From Azospirillum sp. (lineage in GTDB: Bacteria; Pseudomonadota; Alphaproteobacteria; Azospirillales; Azospirillaceae): a DNA stretch of 38,685 bases. The notes under the pieces were generated by a model. That model had not been told where the DNA came from, ran no database searches, and was given only the letters and a program-made list of their open reading frames with translations. Made by a program: the position numbers and the translations under genes. Location of the stretch: contig JAIXTS010000056.1 of the NCBI GenBank assembly GCA_027483805.1, positions 1 through 38,685 of the forward strand, read 5' to 3'. Positions 1 to 8,253 of the stretch are shown one piece after another (within the stretch, counting starts at the first letter, position 1; every line of letters starts with the position of its first letter).

Positions 1-983
1 CCGCGCTTGAAATGGCCGGAACACAGGCGGAAAAAGGCGATACGGTCGCGGTGGTTGGGGTCCATGTTGGCCTGGACCTTGAACACAAAGCCCGTGACCT
101 TGCCCTCATCCGGGTTCACTTCGCGGCCATCGGCCTTCTGCGGGCGCGGCGGCGGCGCATATTCGGCCAGCCCCAGCAGCAATTCGCGCACGCCGAAATT
201 ATTGATGGCGGACCCGAAGAAGACCGGCGTCTGATGGCCTTCGCGATAGGTCTCCAGATTGAAGGGCGGGCACAGTTCCCGCACCATGGCCACATCCTCA
301 CGCAGCTTGGCGGCCTGGTCGGCGGGGATCAACTGATCGATCTTGGGATCATCGACGCCGTGGCATTCGATGCCGTCGGTCGCCACATCGCCCGCCTTGC
401 GATCCATCAGGATCAGCCGGTCGCGGATCAGATCGTAACAGCCCCGGAAATCCGACCCCGACCCGATGGGCCAGGAGGCGGGTGTGACCTCCAGCTGCAG
501 ATCGCGCTCCACCTCGTCCATCAATTCGAACGGATCGCGCGCCTCGCGGTCCATCTTATTGACAAAGGTGATGATGGGCACGTCACGCAGGCGGCAGACC
601 TCGAACAGCTTGCGGGTCTGCGCCTCAATGCCCTTGGCCGCGTCGATCACCATGACCGCGCTGTCGACGGCAGTCAGGGTGCGGTACGTATCCTCGGAGA
701 AATCCTCGTGGCCCGGCGTGTCGACCAGATTGAAGGTGCGGTCGGCATAGTCGAAATTCATCACCGACGCCGTGACCGAAATCCCGCGCTCCCGCTCCAC
801 CTTCATCCAGTCCGACCGCGCCCGCCGCTGTTCCCCGCGCGCCTTCACCGCACCCGCCATCTGAATGGCCCCGCCGAACAGCAGCAGCTTTTCCGTCAAG
901 GTCGTCTTGCCCGCGTCAGGATGCGCGATGATGGCAAAGGTACGACGCTTGGCGACTTCGGTCTCAAGGATATTGTCGGGCAT
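1..983 (-). CDS. prfC: Peptide chain release factor 3 (5' part; runs off the window)
   Basis: Translational GTPase that recycles RF1/RF2 from the ribosome after peptide release. The N-terminal G domain is readable: P-loop AHPDAGKTT near residue 20, switch region RGISVTASV, G3 motif DTPGH and G4 motif NKMD. The text MPDNILETEVAKRRTFAIIA is typical of bacterial RF3, and the ARSDWMKVERERGISVTASV stretch separates it from EF-G. About 327 codons are present, and a normal RF3 has about 525, so the C-terminal domains lie beyond base 1. The start is the ATG at 983-981; no strong Shine-Dalgarno is visible before it. The gene is read away from the helicase terminator at 1051-1089. Confidence 0.96.
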   Translation of the reverse strand, partial: MPDNILETEVAKRRTFAIIAHPDAGKTTLTEKLLLFGGAIQMAGAVKARGEQRRARSDWMKVERERGISVTASVMNFDYADRTFNLVDTPGHEDFSEDTYRTLTAVDSAVMVIDAAKGIEAQTRKLFEVCRLRDVPIITFVNKMDREARDPFELMDEVERDLQLEVTPASWPIGSGSDFRGCYDLIRDRLILMDRKAGDVATDGIECHGVDDPKIDQLIPADQAAKLREDVAMVRELCPPFNLETYREGHQTPVFFGSAINNFGVRELLLGLAEYAPPPRPQKADGREVNPDEGKVTGFVFKVQANMDPNHRDRIAFFRLCSGHFKR

Positions 984-1050
984 GGGGCTACTCGGCAAAC
1001 GGGGCGACGGGCGTTGGTGACTTAACGGATACGGACCGAAACTTGAAATG

Positions 1051-1089
1051 AAAAAGCCCCTCCCCCGGCCAGCGGCGGGAGAGGGGCTT
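1051..1089 (-). terminator. Rho-independent terminator of the helicase gene
   Basis: A GC-rich inverted repeat (AAGCCCCTCCC paired with GGGAGAGGGGCTT, one mismatch) is followed on the minus strand by TTTTT. It starts about 12 bases after the helicase stop codon, so it should end that transcript before prfC. Confidence 0.85.
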
Positions 1090-1101
1090 CTCCTTCAGCG
1101 A

Positions 1102-2844
1102 TCAACCCTGACGGAACGGCCGACGAGTCGCAGCGGCACCGCCTTCGGCGCGGGCTTCACCCTGGCGTTCGCCACGGAACTCACGGCGCTTTTCACCGCC
1201 ATTGCCGGCGTCACGGAAATCGGCGCGGCCTTCGCCGCCATGGCCGTGGGGACGGCCCTTGCCGGCATGGGGCTTGTAGGGGTTGGCCTTGTGCGGGTGC
1301 GGCGTGCGGGCTTCACCGGCGACGGGGCTGGCATCCGGGGTCCAGGCGCGCTGCGGCCGCTCACCACCCTGGTGTTGGCCTTCACCCTGGAAATCGCGGC
1401 GCTCACGGCGTTCACCCTGCCAGCCGCCCAGACGGTCGCTCTGCGACCGCTGCTCGCCACCCTGGTAACCGCCTTCCTGGCGTTCGGCGCGGAAACCGCC
1501 CTCGCGGCGCTCGCCGCCCTGGAAGCCTTCACGACGTTCACCGCCCTGATAGCCACCCTCACGGCGCTCGCCGCCCCAGCCGCCTTCGCGACGCTGACCG
1601 CCAAAGCCGCCCTTGTTGCCATAGGGCTTGCCGGCCTGGTTGCTGCGCGCGCCATAGGGCTTGGGGCCGGCGGGACGGAACTTGCTGCGCTCGGGTTCGG
1701 GCAGCGGCTCCAGGCCCGGCAGAGTGGTCTGCATATGCGGCTGGCCCGTATACTGCTCAATCGCGCGGACCAGATTACGGTCATGGCGGGTGAACAGGCT
1801 GTAGGAAATGCCGGTGGCACCGGCGCGGCCGGTCCGGCCGATGCGATGCACGTAATCTTCGGCCACGCGCGGCAGGTCGAAATTGATGACGTGGGACAGG
1901 TCGGAAATGTCGATGCCACGGGCGGCCACGTCGGTGGCGACCAGAACATTGATGCGGCCATCACGCAGCCACTGCACCACACGGTTACGCTCGCGCTGCT
2001 GCATGTCGCCATGCAGCGGCATGGCGCGGTGGCCCTGCTCGGACAGGCGGTCGGCCATCACATCGCAATCGGCCTTGGTGGCCATGAAGATGATGCCCTT
2101 GCCGAAGGCTTCATCTTCCAGCAGGCGGCCCAGCAGCTTGTGCTTATGGTCCAGCCCGTCGGCGCGCAGCCAGCGCTGTTCGATGGAGGTGTTGGTGACG
2201 GCCTTGCCGGCCACATCGACGCGGACCGGGTCGCGGGTCAGGCTGGCGGCCAGCTTTTCCGCGGTGCGGTCCAGCGTGGCGGTGAACAGCAACGTCTGAC
2301 GCTCGGCCGGGCAGGCACTGGAGATCTGTTCCACGGCATCGCGGAAACCCATGTCCAGCATGCGGTCGGCTTCGTCCAGCACCAGCATCTCGACGCAGGA
2401 CAGATCAACCTTGCCATTTTCCAGATGGTCGATCAGGCGGCCCGGCGTGGCGACGATCAGGTCGGCGCGGCGGCGCAGCATCTCAATCTGGGCGCGATAG
2501 GGCATGCCGCCCAGGACGGTGCCCGTCTGGATGCGGCCGAATTTCGACAGAAGACGGACCTGCTCCAGCACCTGGCTGGCCAGTTCACGGGTGGGGGTCA
2601 GCACCAGGACGCGCGGTCCCCAGGAACCGGCCTGACGCTCCGAGGCGGCGATACGGGCCAGTGCGGGCAGCACGAAGGCCGCCGTCTTGCCGGTGCCGGT
2701 ATTGGCAGAGGCAACGACATCCTTGCCCTCCAGGGCGGCCGGAATGGCCTGCGCCTGGATGGGGGTCGGGGTGACATAGCCCAGTTCGGCAACGGCCTGC
2801 ATCAGCGCGGCGGGAAGGGCGAGTTCGGCAAAGGTAACGGTCAA
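1102..2844 (-). CDS. DEAD-box ATP-dependent RNA helicase, RhlE-like
   Basis: RNA helicase of the DEAD-box superfamily, cytoplasmic, probably acting in ribosome assembly or RNA turnover. The Q motif (GYVTPTPIQ, residues 23-31), motif I ASANTGTGKT (45-54), PTRELA, DEAD with RML, SAT-equivalent TAT, and HRIGRTGRAG are all intact. After about residue 395 comes a low-complexity tail of roughly 185 residues with repeated GGERREGG-type units, rich in Gly, Arg, Glu and Gln, probably an unstructured RNA-binding region. The start used is TTG at 2844-2842, because it leaves the Q-motif phenylalanine in place; no in-frame ATG lies between it and that residue. RhlE is the closest class by eye; another alphaproteobacterial DEAD-box type is possible. 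Confidence 0.95.
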   Translation of the reverse strand: MTVTFAELALPAALMQAVAELGYVTPTPIQAQAIPAALEGKDVVASANTGTGKTAAFVLPALARIAASERQAGSWGPRVLVLTPTRELASQVLEQVRLLSKFGRIQTGTVLGGMPYRAQIEMLRRRADLIVATPGRLIDHLENGKVDLSCVEMLVLDEADRMLDMGFRDAVEQISSACPAERQTLLFTATLDRTAEKLAASLTRDPVRVDVAGKAVTNTSIEQRWLRADGLDHKHKLLGRLLEDEAFGKGIIFMATKADCDVMADRLSEQGHRAMPLHGDMQQRERNRVVQWLRDGRINVLVATDVAARGIDISDLSHVINFDLPRVAEDYVHRIGRTGRAGATGISYSLFTRHDRNLVRAIEQYTGQPHMQTTLPGLEPLPEPERSKFRPAGPKPYGARSNQAGKPYGNKGGFGGQRREGGWGGERREGGYQGGERREGFQGGERREGGFRAERQEGGYQGGEQRSQSDRLGGWQGERRERRDFQGEGQHQGGERPQRAWTPDASPVAGEARTPHPHKANPYKPHAGKGRPHGHGGEGRADFRDAGNGGEKRREFRGERQGEARAEGGAAATRRPFRQG

Positions 2845-3303
2845 GGAACGTGCTTTCTTAAGACAAAGCCAAACGCTCCGCTCCGCCGGCCCTTGACAAG
2901 GGTCCGGACGCGGGTGGAGCGCAAGGGATGCCGGACGACGGGATCATCCCGGCGCCAGCGGTTGCGCTGGGAGCGGCTTCGACTGTTTCGGAAAGCGAAG
3001 GGCGGCACCATCATCCGGTGATGGGCAGCGACACGACCCGACTTTCATCATTCGGGGCGTATCTTGATGGTGGCATGGGTCGCCACCGGGGGCCCCACAG
3101 CCACTCGGTACGGGCCGGAATATGCCCATCCCCCTTCCGTCGCACCAGCGAAATCGTCCTGGCATCGTGACAGGGCTGGGCAGCGCGTCACGCAGACCGG
3201 GCCAGTCACGAACTTTTCATCGGAACCACTTTCGCGCCTTGAGCCGGGAACAGAACCGGCGTAAGTTACATTCAGCTTTTACTTGACATTCTCCGGAGGT
3301 TGC
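2845..3303. other. 459-base divergent intergenic region with several hairpins
   Basis: No convincing gene is visible. The region contains short inverted repeats: 2886-2907 (CCGG plus CCCTT against AAGGG plus CCGG), 2955-2970 (CCAGCG/CGCTGG), 3008-3024 (CCATCA/TGATGG) and 3068-3087 (GGTGGC/GCCACC). On the minus strand these would lie in the leader of the helicase gene. Long structured leaders are known for some bacterial DEAD-box helicase genes, but a function here is inference. Overlapping frames in this stretch look like chance. Confidence 0.4.
3239..3267 (+). promoter_or_regulatory. Possible sigma-70 promoter for the first TPR/TonB-C gene
   Basis: TTGAGC at 3239-3244 and TAAGTT at 3262-3267 are 17 bases apart and end about 36 bases before the ATG. 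A GCCGGGAACAGAACCGGC inverted repeat lies in the spacer. The match is partial and the call is weak. Confidence 0.3.
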
Positions 3304-4371
3304 ATGTTTGCAACGAAATTGATCCCCGCCGTCACCTGCGCACTATTGCTGACGACGCCAGTACTGGCGGCCGGCACTTGGCAGGAAGCCAACAAGGCTT
3401 CTGTGGCATTGATGGTGGAAGGGAAGCTGCAGCCGGCCTTCGACTTGGCCTGGCAGGCAGCGGAACTGTATGAGAAGGCGCCCAATTACAAGCCGGGCAA
3501 TCATGAAAGGCTGCTGCTGAACGCCGTCGATATCTTCCTGCAGATCCAGAATCCGGCCAAGACGCCCGATATGCTGCAAAAGGCCCTGGCTGCCATCGGC
3601 CGGCATGTACCCGAAGGGGCGCCGGAGACCATCGCGCTGAATGAACAGCTGGCCAAGGCCTACCTGACCCTGGGCGACAAGACCAAGGCCAAGCTGATCT
3701 ATGAGCGGGTGGCCACGCTGTATGAAAAGAACTATGGCGCCGACAGTGTGGGCAGTGTCAGTGCGCAGCTGGAACTGGTGCGTACCGCCAAGGCGGCCCG
3801 CGACGCGGCCACGGCGCAGCGTTACCTGGCCCGGATCGACGGCCTGACCAAGGGTTTGGCCCCGGATCATCCGATCCGCCTGCAGGTGGAATTTGAACAG
3901 GCCATGGTCGGGGTGGAGTCTGGCCGCGACGATGCGGCGGCCGCACAGTTCCGCTCCATCGTGCGTCAGGCCCGCAGCTCGGAAAATGTGGCCGTGCGCA
4001 GCCTGGCGCGTGACAGCTATGGCATGCTGGCCTTCATCGCTCAGCGCCAGGGGGATCCGCAGACCGAGGACAAGATGGTGGAGGCCACGCGCGGCCTGCC
4101 CCAGCATGCCGGTGGCCCGCAGCCGCTGTTCCGGTCCGTGCCGGAAACCAATGACGGGTCGATCAGCGGCTCCGCCATCATGGAGCTGCGCGTGTCCACC
4201 GCCGATGGCAAGGTGAAGGAAGTGCGTGTTCTGGAAAGCAGCGGCGATCCCCGATATGTATCGATGATGAGCAAGTCGGTCCTGAACTGGCGGTTCCAGC
4301 CGACGGCCAATCAAGGCACATCCGGATCGCTGATCACCGTGCGGCAGAATGTGGGCAACGTCGCCAGCTGA
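3304..4371 (+). CDS. Periplasmic TPR protein with TonB-C-like domain (paralogue 1)
   Basis: Exported protein of unknown specific role. A signal peptide (residues 1 to about 22, ending PVLA-AG) is followed by a helical TPR-like region with AFDLAWQAAELYE and HERLLLNAVDIFLQ helices. The last about 85 residues (SAIMELRVSTADGKVKEVRV ... LNWRFQPT) resemble the TonB C-terminal fold. Unlike true TonB there is no membrane anchor or Pro-rich linker, so the product should be soluble in the periplasm or lipid-free at the envelope. The ATG at 3304 is chosen over an upstream TTG because CGGAGGT lies at 3294-3300 and the signal peptide begins there. A close paralogue follows at 4488, suggesting a tandem duplication. 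Confidence 0.8.
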   Translation: MFATKLIPAVTCALLLTTPVLAAGTWQEANKASVALMVEGKLQPAFDLAWQAAELYEKAPNYKPGNHERLLLNAVDIFLQIQNPAKTPDMLQKALAAIGRHVPEGAPETIALNEQLAKAYLTLGDKTKAKLIYERVATLYEKNYGADSVGSVSAQLELVRTAKAARDAATAQRYLARIDGLTKGLAPDHPIRLQVEFEQAMVGVESGRDDAAAAQFRSIVRQARSSENVAVRSLARDSYGMLAFIAQRQGDPQTEDKMVEATRGLPQHAGGPQPLFRSVPETNDGSISGSAIMELRVSTADGKVKEVRVLESSGDPRYVSMMSKSVLNWRFQPTANQGTSGSLITVRQNVGNVAS

Positions 4372-4436
4372 TACTAATCCGGGAACTGCATGCCATCGCA
4401 TGCAATTTATCGGATGTAAACCATGTTGAATATAAA

Positions 4437-4481
4437 CCCCCGGGAGAGATATCGTGCCATCGCGTGATATCGCTCCGGGGG
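4437..4481 (+). promoter_or_regulatory. Inverted repeat overlapping the ribosome-binding site of paralogue 2
   Basis: CCCCCGGGAGAGATATC (4437-4453) pairs with GATATCGCTCCGGGGG (4466-4481), with a 12-base loop. The 3' arm ends 6 bases before the ATG at 4488 and holds the only purine-rich stretch that could serve as Shine-Dalgarno. There is no T-run, so it is not a typical terminator. It may mask the start or process the transcript between the two paralogues. Confidence 0.45.
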
Positions 4482-4487
4482 CTTTCC

Positions 4488-5594
4488 ATGCGTGTTGCCA
4501 GTCTGGCGGTTTGTCTTCTGCTTCTGTCGGCCGTGCCCGTCTCAGCCATGACCTGGCAGGAGGCGAACAAGGCATCCGTGGCCAAGATGAACGACGGCAA
4601 TCTGAAGGAAGCCTTCGATCTGGCCTGGCAGGCGGCCGAACTCTATGAGCAGTCGCCAACCTATAAGCCGGCCAGCCATGAAAGGCTGCTGCTGAACGCC
4701 ATCGATATCTTCCTGCAAACGGGCAATACCAAGGCGGCCCCGTCCACCATCCGCAAGGCCATCATCGCCTTGAAGCGGCATGTCGGCCCCGATGACCGCA
4801 CCCTGATCGCCGTGCATGAGCAATTGTCCCAGGCCTTGATCAGTACCGGTGATTTCGAGGCGTCGCGTGATGCCCAGGACCAGGCGATCACTCTATATGC
4901 CAAGAAATTCGGCACCGAATCCGTGGGCCATGTCAATGCCTTGCTGACCCAGGCGCGGCAGTTGAAGGGCACGGTGGACGTCGTTGAAATCCGCAAATAT
5001 CTGGATCGCGCCTCGCAGATAGCGGAGGTGGTGCCGGCCAACCAAATCATCCGGCTGATGGTCGATTATGAACAGGCCCTGCTGACCATGGAAAGCGGCC
5101 GCAAGGACAGCGCCGAGCCAATGTTCATGTCCGTGGCCGAACGCGGGGCGGGTCAGGATGATCCGGCCGTGAAGGCGGTTCTGCGCCCCACCTATGGCAT
5201 GCTGGCCTATATCGCCTTCAAACGCGGGGATAGGGCGACAGAGGATAAGTGGGTCGAAGCGACGCGCGGCCTGCCCGTGCCGCCGGGAGAGGTAAAGCCG
5301 CTGTTCCGGGAGGTCCCCGACATGCCCGGCGACAGGATGTCCGCGTCCGGTCAGGCGACTGTGGAGTTCCTGGTCTCCACGGCGGATGGCCGGGTGAAGG
5401 AAACCAAGGTGCTGAAAAAGGCGGGCAATCCGCAATTCGCCACGTCCACCGAAAAGGCCATCCGCACCTGGCGGTATCAGCCGACGGCGGCCGCCGGCGA
5501 TCCGGGCACCCTGGTCAAGCAGGTGCAGTCCTTCGAATACCAGTATGAGAATGAGGAGGCGGAGATCGGGTCGCGGTTCAAACGGCGGAACTGA
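4488..5594 (+). CDS. Periplasmic TPR protein with TonB-C-like domain (paralogue 2)
   Basis: Second copy of the protein encoded at 3304. It has a signal peptide (about residues 1-20, ending PVSA-MT), then the shared opening TWQEANKASVA, the helices AFDLAWQAAELYE and HERLLLNAIDIFLQ, and a C-terminal TonB-C-like part (QATVEFLVSTADGRVKETKV ... IRTWRYQPTAA). It has a slightly longer basic tail ending KRRN. The ATG at 4488 is preferred because it begins the signal peptide; a GTG at 4464 would add eight residues. The gene lies 116 bases after paralogue 1 with a hairpin between, and meets glycogen phosphorylase tail to tail. The specific function is unknown. Confidence 0.8.
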   Translation: MRVASLAVCLLLLSAVPVSAMTWQEANKASVAKMNDGNLKEAFDLAWQAAELYEQSPTYKPASHERLLLNAIDIFLQTGNTKAAPSTIRKAIIALKRHVGPDDRTLIAVHEQLSQALISTGDFEASRDAQDQAITLYAKKFGTESVGHVNALLTQARQLKGTVDVVEIRKYLDRASQIAEVVPANQIIRLMVDYEQALLTMESGRKDSAEPMFMSVAERGAGQDDPAVKAVLRPTYGMLAYIAFKRGDRATEDKWVEATRGLPVPPGEVKPLFREVPDMPGDRMSASGQATVEFLVSTADGRVKETKVLKKAGNPQFATSTEKAIRTWRYQPTAAAGDPGTLVKQVQSFEYQYENEEAEIGSRFKRRN

Positions 5595-5607
5595 CCCCGC
5601 ACCGCCG

Positions 5608-8091
5608 TCAATCCGCCTCCCCGCCCCCGGGCAGCACCGGGGTCACACCCCAGATTTCCTGGGCATAGTCAAGGATGGTGCGGTCGGAAGAGAACCAGCC
5701 CATGCCGGCGGTGTTCAGGATGGCCTTGGCCATCCATTCCGCCGGGTCGCGGTAAAGCGACACGGCCGCCGCATGGGTGGTGCGGTAATCCTCAAAATCG
5801 GCGGTGACCAGGAAATGGTCGCCATGCAGCAGGGCATCGACGATGGGGCGGAACCGGCCTGGATCATCGGGGCTGAAGGCACCGCCGCCGATCATGTCCA
5901 GCGCGCGTTTCAGATGCGGATTGGCCCCCACCACGGCGCGCGGATCATAGCCGCCCTGCTGGCGCAGGTCCTGCACCTCCTGCGCATTCATGCCGAAAAT
6001 GAAGATATTGTCGGCCCCGACATGGTCGCGGATTTCGACATTGGCGCCGTCCAGCGTGCCGATGGTCAAGGCGCCGTTCAGCGCCAGCTTCATGTTGCCG
6101 GTGCCTGATGCCTCCATGCCGGCCGTTGAAATCTGCTCCGACAGGTCGGCGGCCGGCATGATGATCTCGGCCTGGCTGACATTGTAATTGGGCAGCATCA
6201 CCAGCTTCAGCCGACCGCGCACCAGCGGGTCATTATTGACGACGCGGGCGATGTCATTGGCCAGCTTGATGATCAGCTTGGCCTGGTGATAGGCGGGTGC
6301 TGCCTTGCCGGCCAGGATCTTGGTCACCGGCACAAAGTCGCGCTTGGGATTGTCGCGGATCTCGTTATAGAGCGCGACCGTCTGCAGCAGGTTCAGCAAT
6401 TGCCGCTTATATTCATGGATACGCTTCACCTGCACATCGAACAGGCTGTCGACATCGACATCAATGCGCAGGTGGCGGGCGATATAGGCGGCCAGCCGCT
6501 TCTTGTTCTGCCGCTTGGCGCGGCGGAATTCCTCGCGGAACACCTCGTCCGCCGCCCGTTCCTTCAGAAAGGCCAACTGCCCCAGATCGGTGATCCAGCC
6601 ATCGCCGATGCGGCTGCTGATCAGGCGTGACAGGGCCGGGTTGGCCTGATGCAGCCAGCGGCGCGGCGTGATGCCGTTGGTCTTGTTGGTGATGCGGTCG
6701 GGAAAGACACGGTGATAATCGGCGAAGACCGTCTGCTTCATCAGGTCGGTATGCAGGGCCGATACACCATTGACCTTGTGGCTGCCCAGGAAGGCCAGTC
6801 CACCCATACGCACCCGCCGCTCCCCGCTTTCGTCAATCAGGGACAGGCGCCGGATCATTTCGATATCGGAATGGGACCAGACACTATCCAGGAATCGGGC
6901 ATTGATGTCATAGATGATCTGCATGTGACGGGGCAGAACCCGTTCCATCATGCCGACGGGCCAGCTTTCCAGCGCTTCGGGCAGCAGCGTGTGGTTGGTA
7001 TAGCTGAAGGTACGGCGGGTAATGTCCCACGCCTTGTCCCAGTCCAGCCCATGCAAATCGATCAGGATACGCATCAGTTCGGCGATGCCGATGGCCGGAT
7101 GGGTGTCATTCAACTGAATGGCCGCCTTTTCCGGCAGCGCATCGAAATCCTTATGATGCTGCATATAGCGGCGCAGGATGTCCTGGATGGACGCACTGGT
7201 GAAGAAATATTCCTGCTTGAAGCGCAGTTCGCGGCCCACCTCCGTCGCGTCGTTGGGATAGAGCACGCGGGACAGATTTTCCGACAGGACCTTGCCTTCC
7301 ACCGCCTTTAGGTAATCGCCGTCATTGAAGCGGGTGAAGTCGAAATCACTCATCGCGCGGGCGGACCAGAGGCGCAGCGTATTGATCGTTTCGCCACCGT
7401 AACCAACGACGGGCGTGTCGAACGCCATGGCATGCACGGTTTCGGTGCCAGCCCAGCGGCGACGCTCCACCCCGGCCCCGTCGATATAGGTTTCGACATG
7501 ACCGTGAAAATGGATGGGGTACAGCACTTCCGGCCGGGCGAATTCCCAGGGATTGCCAAACCGCAGCCAGTTATCGGGGAATTCCACCTGCCAGCCCTGG
7601 TCGAAACGCTGTTCGAACAGGCCATATTCATACCGGATGCCATAGCCATAGGCCGGCAGATGCTGCGTCGCCATGCTGTCCAGAAAACACGCGGCCAGCC
7701 GTCCCAGGCCGCCATTGCCCAGTGCGGGATCGGGCTCTGCCTCCAGCACTTCTTCCAGCCGCAGACCCAGCCGGTCCGCGGCCTCCCGGCAGACCTCCGT
7801 CAGGCCCAGATTGCCCAGATTGTTGGACAGAAGCCGGCCGATCAGGAACTCCATGGAGAAGTAATAGATCCGCTTGGCATCGGCGGCATAAACCCCGCGC
7901 GTCGTGTCCATCCAGCGGTCCACAACACGGTCACGGACGGACAGGGCGCCGGTGGTGAACCAGTCGCGGCGCGTCGCCGTCTTGGCATCCTTGCCCACCG
8001 AATAGACCAGCCATTCCAGGAAGGAACGTTTCAGCGCATCCACATCCTCGGCCTTGCGGCCAATCTCACGCGAACGGTAACGGGCATCCAT
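5608..8091 (-). CDS. glgP: Glycogen/starch/alpha-glucan phosphorylase
   Basis: PLP-dependent enzyme that releases glucose-1-phosphate from alpha-1,4-glucan, cytoplasmic. The family is certain from RIYYFSMEFLIGR near the N-terminus, DPALGNGGLGRLAACFLDS, QLNDTHPAI, VKRIHEYKRQLLN and the pyridoxal-lysine motif EASGTGNMKLALNG. At 827 residues it has the usual bacterial length. The ATG at 8091 is used; a TTG at 8109 would add six residues and neither has a good ribosome-binding site. No other glycogen genes lie in the window, so it appears to be a stand-alone gene. It converges with the TPR/TonB-C pair, 13 bases apart. Confidence 0.96.
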   Translation of the reverse strand: MDARYRSREIGRKAEDVDALKRSFLEWLVYSVGKDAKTATRRDWFTTGALSVRDRVVDRWMDTTRGVYAADAKRIYYFSMEFLIGRLLSNNLGNLGLTEVCREAADRLGLRLEEVLEAEPDPALGNGGLGRLAACFLDSMATQHLPAYGYGIRYEYGLFEQRFDQGWQVEFPDNWLRFGNPWEFARPEVLYPIHFHGHVETYIDGAGVERRRWAGTETVHAMAFDTPVVGYGGETINTLRLWSARAMSDFDFTRFNDGDYLKAVEGKVLSENLSRVLYPNDATEVGRELRFKQEYFFTSASIQDILRRYMQHHKDFDALPEKAAIQLNDTHPAIGIAELMRILIDLHGLDWDKAWDITRRTFSYTNHTLLPEALESWPVGMMERVLPRHMQIIYDINARFLDSVWSHSDIEMIRRLSLIDESGERRVRMGGLAFLGSHKVNGVSALHTDLMKQTVFADYHRVFPDRITNKTNGITPRRWLHQANPALSRLISSRIGDGWITDLGQLAFLKERAADEVFREEFRRAKRQNKKRLAAYIARHLRIDVDVDSLFDVQVKRIHEYKRQLLNLLQTVALYNEIRDNPKRDFVPVTKILAGKAAPAYHQAKLIIKLANDIARVVNNDPLVRGRLKLVMLPNYNVSQAEIIMPAADLSEQISTAGMEASGTGNMKLALNGALTIGTLDGANVEIRDHVGADNIFIFGMNAQEVQDLRQQGGYDPRAVVGANPHLKRALDMIGGGAFSPDDPGRFRPIVDALLHGDHFLVTADFEDYRTTHAAAVSLYRDPAEWMAKAILNTAGMGWFSSDRTILDYAQEIWGVTPVLPGGGEAD

Positions 8092-8253
8092 GGGCAGGCA
8101 GACTTTCAACAGCGGCGATGACAGAATGATGTCACCATTCCGCCTTGCCGCCGACCGCTTGGCAATGGGAAAAACAAGGGACCGCTCCTCGCCATCTGCC
8201 CGGCAAGGCTGTTACAGCTTGATCCTGCCCGCCCGTCACCCATTTTGAGGCCG

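Noticed and set aside
1048-3021. A long plus-strand frame of over 650 codons opposite the helicase gene
   Set aside because: It is a mirror of the Gly/Arg-rich helicase in GC-rich DNA; its product is low-complexity Ala/Gly/Thr text with no domain, while the minus strand encodes all helicase motifs.
3239-3303. TTGACA at 3284 as a -35 element
   Set aside because: It lies only about 20 bases before the ATG, leaving no room for a -10 and leader.
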